DNA from: Candidatus Onthomorpha intestinigallinarum | GTDB lineage: Bacteria > Bacteroidota > Bacteroidia > Bacteroidales > P3 | Direction of reading: 5' to 3' | Length of the DNA stretch: 7,427 nucleotides | Assembly: GCA_019114015.1 (NCBI GenBank) | Contig: DXGG01000061.1 | Span: 1 to 7,427, forward strand | In this document: piece after piece, positions 5,838 through 7,427 of the stretch | Numbering within the stretch: the first letter of the stretch is position 1 | Layout: each line of letters begins with the position of its first letter | Notes under the pieces: generated by a model | What the model was told of the DNA's origin: nothing | The model's database searches: none | Seen by the model: the letters and a program-made list of their open reading frames with translations, nothing else | Made by a program: the position numbers and the translations under genes

Positions 5838-7019
5838 TTATTCGTAAAGCAGATACTTCGTCCTAATTTTCTTATAGACCTCAAGCCCCTCCTGCCATGA
5901 AAGTCTTATCCTTTGCTCATCCCACAAGGCGACAATCTGACGACGCAACAGGTCACCGCCCGCAAGTTTGTCAAAGAATGAATTGAAAAAAGCTTTCTTG
6001 TCCTTGCATTCGGCATACATCTTGAGAAGATAGGTCAAGTCCAGTTCTCCCTTTCTTGTCTTCAGGTCCTTCAGTCCGTAACATTTCTTGCCCTTGTACG
6101 GAGGATTGTCGCTCACACCCTTTATGGAACGGGGAACGAATCCGAACGCCTTGTCCCAATACTGCGGATAGCCTATGATTTCAAAAGGCGTATCCGTCCC
6201 GCGCCCAACGCTTACCAAAGTGCCTTCGAAAAAACAAAGGGACGGATACAACGCTATCGCTTCCGACGTACGCAGATTGGGACTCGGGGCAACCGGCAAA
6301 GTGTAAACCTCGTCCATGCCGTGTTTCCAACCCTTCATTTCCACAACCCTTAAATCGCACTGCACACCTCCTTCAAGCCAATGCTCACCGTTTATCATTC
6401 GGGCGCACTCTCCTACGGTCATTCCGTGAACCACCGGAACGGGATGCATGCCCACAAAGGATGAAAAGGCCGTATCCAACACCGGACCGTCAACATAGTC
6501 GTTGGGATTGGGCCTGTCAAGCAATATCAGTTCCCTTTTGGAAGCGGCGCATGCCTCCATGACGTAATGCAAGGTGGATATGTATGTATAGAACCTGCAT
6601 CCCACATCCTGCAAGTCAAAAAGAACCACATCGCATTTTTCCATCTGTTCGACCGAAGGTTTTTTATTGCTGCCGTAAAGCGATATGACAGACAGTCCCG
6701 TCTTTGCATCCACCCCGCTATTCACCTTTCCGCCCGCCTCCACATCGCCTCTGAAACCATGTTCGGGCGAAAAGATAAAGACAATGTCAACACCGAGCGA
6801 AAGCAAACTGTCAACCAGATGGACATATCCCCCGTTCGAAGAACGCAATACGCTCGTCTGATTGGCCACAAGGGCAACACGCCTGCCTTCCAGCAACGGA
6901 AGATAATCCCCGATGCGCTCCGCTCCGGTACGAAAGTCGCTTCCAAACGAAGCTGACCTTGCCGCAAAGGGTCGGAACAAAGAAACACACAAAACGAAAC
7001 ACACAAAAAATCTTTTCAT
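5838..7019 (-). CDS. namZ: Secreted NamZ-family (DUF1343) exo-beta-N-acetylmuramidase
   Basis: A 393 aa exported protein of the DUF1343 family; characterised members (Bacillus YbbC/NamZ, Tannerella NamZ) release N-acetylmuramic acid from the non-reducing end of peptidoglycan fragments. An N-terminal signal peptide MKRFFVCFVLCVSLF with cleavage near residue 23 points to the periplasm; no proper lipobox is seen. Conserved blocks are VALVANQTS (48-56), IFSPEHGFRGD (82-92), LFDLQDVGCRFYTYI (133-147), LLDRPNPN (166-173), PVVHGMTVGECARMIN (195-210), SPNLRT (246-251), LYPSLCFFEGT (257-267) and SVGRGTDTPFE (270-280). ATG 7019 is chosen over the upstream in-frame ATG at 7145 because the signal peptide begins there and the longer version would read across both divergent promoter boxes. 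It is probably used in cell-wall turnover or muropeptide scavenging; the link to ffh downstream looks positional only. Confidence 0.9.
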   Translation of the reverse strand: MKRFFVCFVLCVSLFRPFAARSASFGSDFRTGAERIGDYLPLLEGRRVALVANQTSVLRSSNGGYVHLVDSLLSLGVDIVFIFSPEHGFRGDVEAGGKVNSGVDAKTGLSVISLYGSNKKPSVEQMEKCDVVLFDLQDVGCRFYTYISTLHYVMEACAASKRELILLDRPNPNDYVDGPVLDTAFSSFVGMHPVPVVHGMTVGECARMINGEHWLEGGVQCDLRVVEMKGWKHGMDEVYTLPVAPSPNLRTSEAIALYPSLCFFEGTLVSVGRGTDTPFEIIGYPQYWDKAFGFVPRSIKGVSDNPPYKGKKCYGLKDLKTRKGELDLTYLLKMYAECKDKKAFFNSFFDKLAGGDLLRRQIVALWDEQRIRLSWQEGLEVYKKIRTKYLLYE

Positions 7020-7044
7020 CACACCATATATTTTACAATAATTG

Positions 7045-7052
7045 CAAATGTA
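7045..7052 (-). promoter_or_regulatory. Putative -7 box for namZ (TACATTTG)
   Basis: This is a minus-strand TAnnTTTG match 25 bases before the chosen namZ ATG. It supports that start, because the longer alternative would place the promoter inside the coding region. No clear -33 TTTG; the spacer region holds a run of seven A on this strand. Confidence 0.45.
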
Positions 7053-7097
7053 ACATGTTTTTTTCGCAGAAAAATTACCGCTGTCAAAAAAAAATCG

Positions 7098-7105
7098 TAC
7101 TTTTG
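7098..7105 (+). promoter_or_regulatory. Putative -7 box for rho (TACTTTTG)
   Basis: A plus-strand TAnnTTTG match, 116 bases before the rho ATG. The expected -33 place reads TTAC, so that element is degenerate; a run of nine A (7086-7094) lies in the spacer. If it is used, rho has a leader of about 110 bases. That leader (7106-7221) holds no other ATG and no strong hairpin that I could find. Confidence 0.45.
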
Positions 7106-7221
7106 CAACGTTTTGGGACTTGTTCGCAAGTTTCCCTTTCGACAAAACAAAGAATTTCCAAACAGTAATTTAACAAGGAATTTATCAATAGGCGTTTTAT
7201 TGCTTATTTCATTGCAAATTT

Positions 7222-7427
7222 ATGTATAACAAAACAGAATTAGAAAGCAGGTCTTTAGACGAATTAAAAGCTATAGCCAAAGCACTCGGTTTATCCAAGA
7301 TAAGCCGTCTGTCCATTCAGGAAATCGTTTATAAAATATTGGATTTCCAAGCTCGGAAAGCAGCCGAGGAACAATCGGAAAAGAAAACGGAGACTCCTGT
7401 CCGCAAAGCAAGGGCAAGAATAAAGCC
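7222..7427 (+). CDS. rho: Transcription termination factor Rho, N-terminal part
   Basis: The first 68 codons of a rightward gene cut by the window end. The translation MYNKTELESRSLDELKAIAK, continuing with GLSKISRLSIQEIVYKILD (about 23-41), matches the Rho N-terminal SAP-like helical domain, in which Bacteroidota proteins typically begin MYxxxEL and end near YKILDxQA. After about residue 45 the sequence becomes charged (QARKAAEEQSEKK, then a basic stretch RKARARIK), the start of the long hydrophilic insert usual in Rho of this phylum. Rho is the hexameric RNA helicase that ends transcripts; its RNA-binding and ATPase domains lie outside the window. The ATG at 7222 has no Shine-Dalgarno sequence (TTGCAAATTT precedes it). 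It is divergent from namZ. Confidence 0.88.
   Translation, partial: MYNKTELESRSLDELKAIAKALGLSKISRLSIQEIVYKILDFQARKAAEEQSEKKTETPVRKARARIK

Noticed and set aside
7112..7142. A second promoter for rho starting from TTTG at 7112-7115
   Set aside because: At 19 bases downstream the sequence does not match TAnnTTTG, so only one half of a promoter is present.
7020..7145. 42-codon N-terminal extension of the NamZ reading frame
   Set aside because: The signal peptide begins at the internal ATG (7019). The extension is Cys/Lys-rich and unlike the family, and it would read across both divergent promoter boxes.
6959..7168. 69-codon plus-strand frame across the namZ start and the namZ-rho gap
   Set aside because: It overlaps the coding start of namZ and both putative promoter boxes, has no ribosome binding site, and its product resembles nothing.

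Overview
The window looks like chromosomal DNA from a member of the Bacteroidota, most likely order Bacteroidales. Most gene starts are preceded by a Bacteroidota-type -7 box (TAnnTTTG) instead of an E. coli-type promoter. Shine-Dalgarno sequences are mostly weak or absent. The tRNA gene does not encode its CCA end. The Rho N-terminus, the GT2 glycosyltransferase and the GNAT protein resemble Bacteroidota family members. These assignments come from reading motifs, not from a database search.

Layout. The 5' end of tgt runs leftward off the edge (1-191). A divergent promoter region (192-291) leads into a rightward, tightly packed set of four genes (292-3334): a membrane GT2 glycosyltransferase, an ECF-type sigma factor, a GNAT acetyltransferase and an FkbM-family methyltransferase. 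Overlapping or near-touching ends suggest one transcript. A tRNA-Arg(ACG) follows with its own well-formed promoter and a strong terminator, and then a second hairpin faces the end of the leftward genes. The leftward block (7019 to 3576) is a secreted NamZ/DUF1343 muramidase-like protein, then ffh (SRP GTPase), then folD. At the right edge, rho starts rightward (7222) behind a leader of about 110 nt and is cut by the window end.

How the genes relate. tgt, tRNA-Arg, ffh, folD and rho are housekeeping genes for tRNA modification, translation, membrane targeting, one-carbon metabolism and transcription termination. The four-gene set is the least explained part. It joins a sigma factor to enzymes that could build or decorate a glycan, with no visible anti-sigma factor. 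I do not see a mobile element, CRISPR array, toxin system or other clearly new system. The most distinctive details are a tRNA elbow pair changed in compensatory fashion from G19-C56 to A19-U56, a GT2 enzyme whose DxD motif reads C-A-E, and a Shine-Dalgarno sequence written inside the last three codons of ffh.
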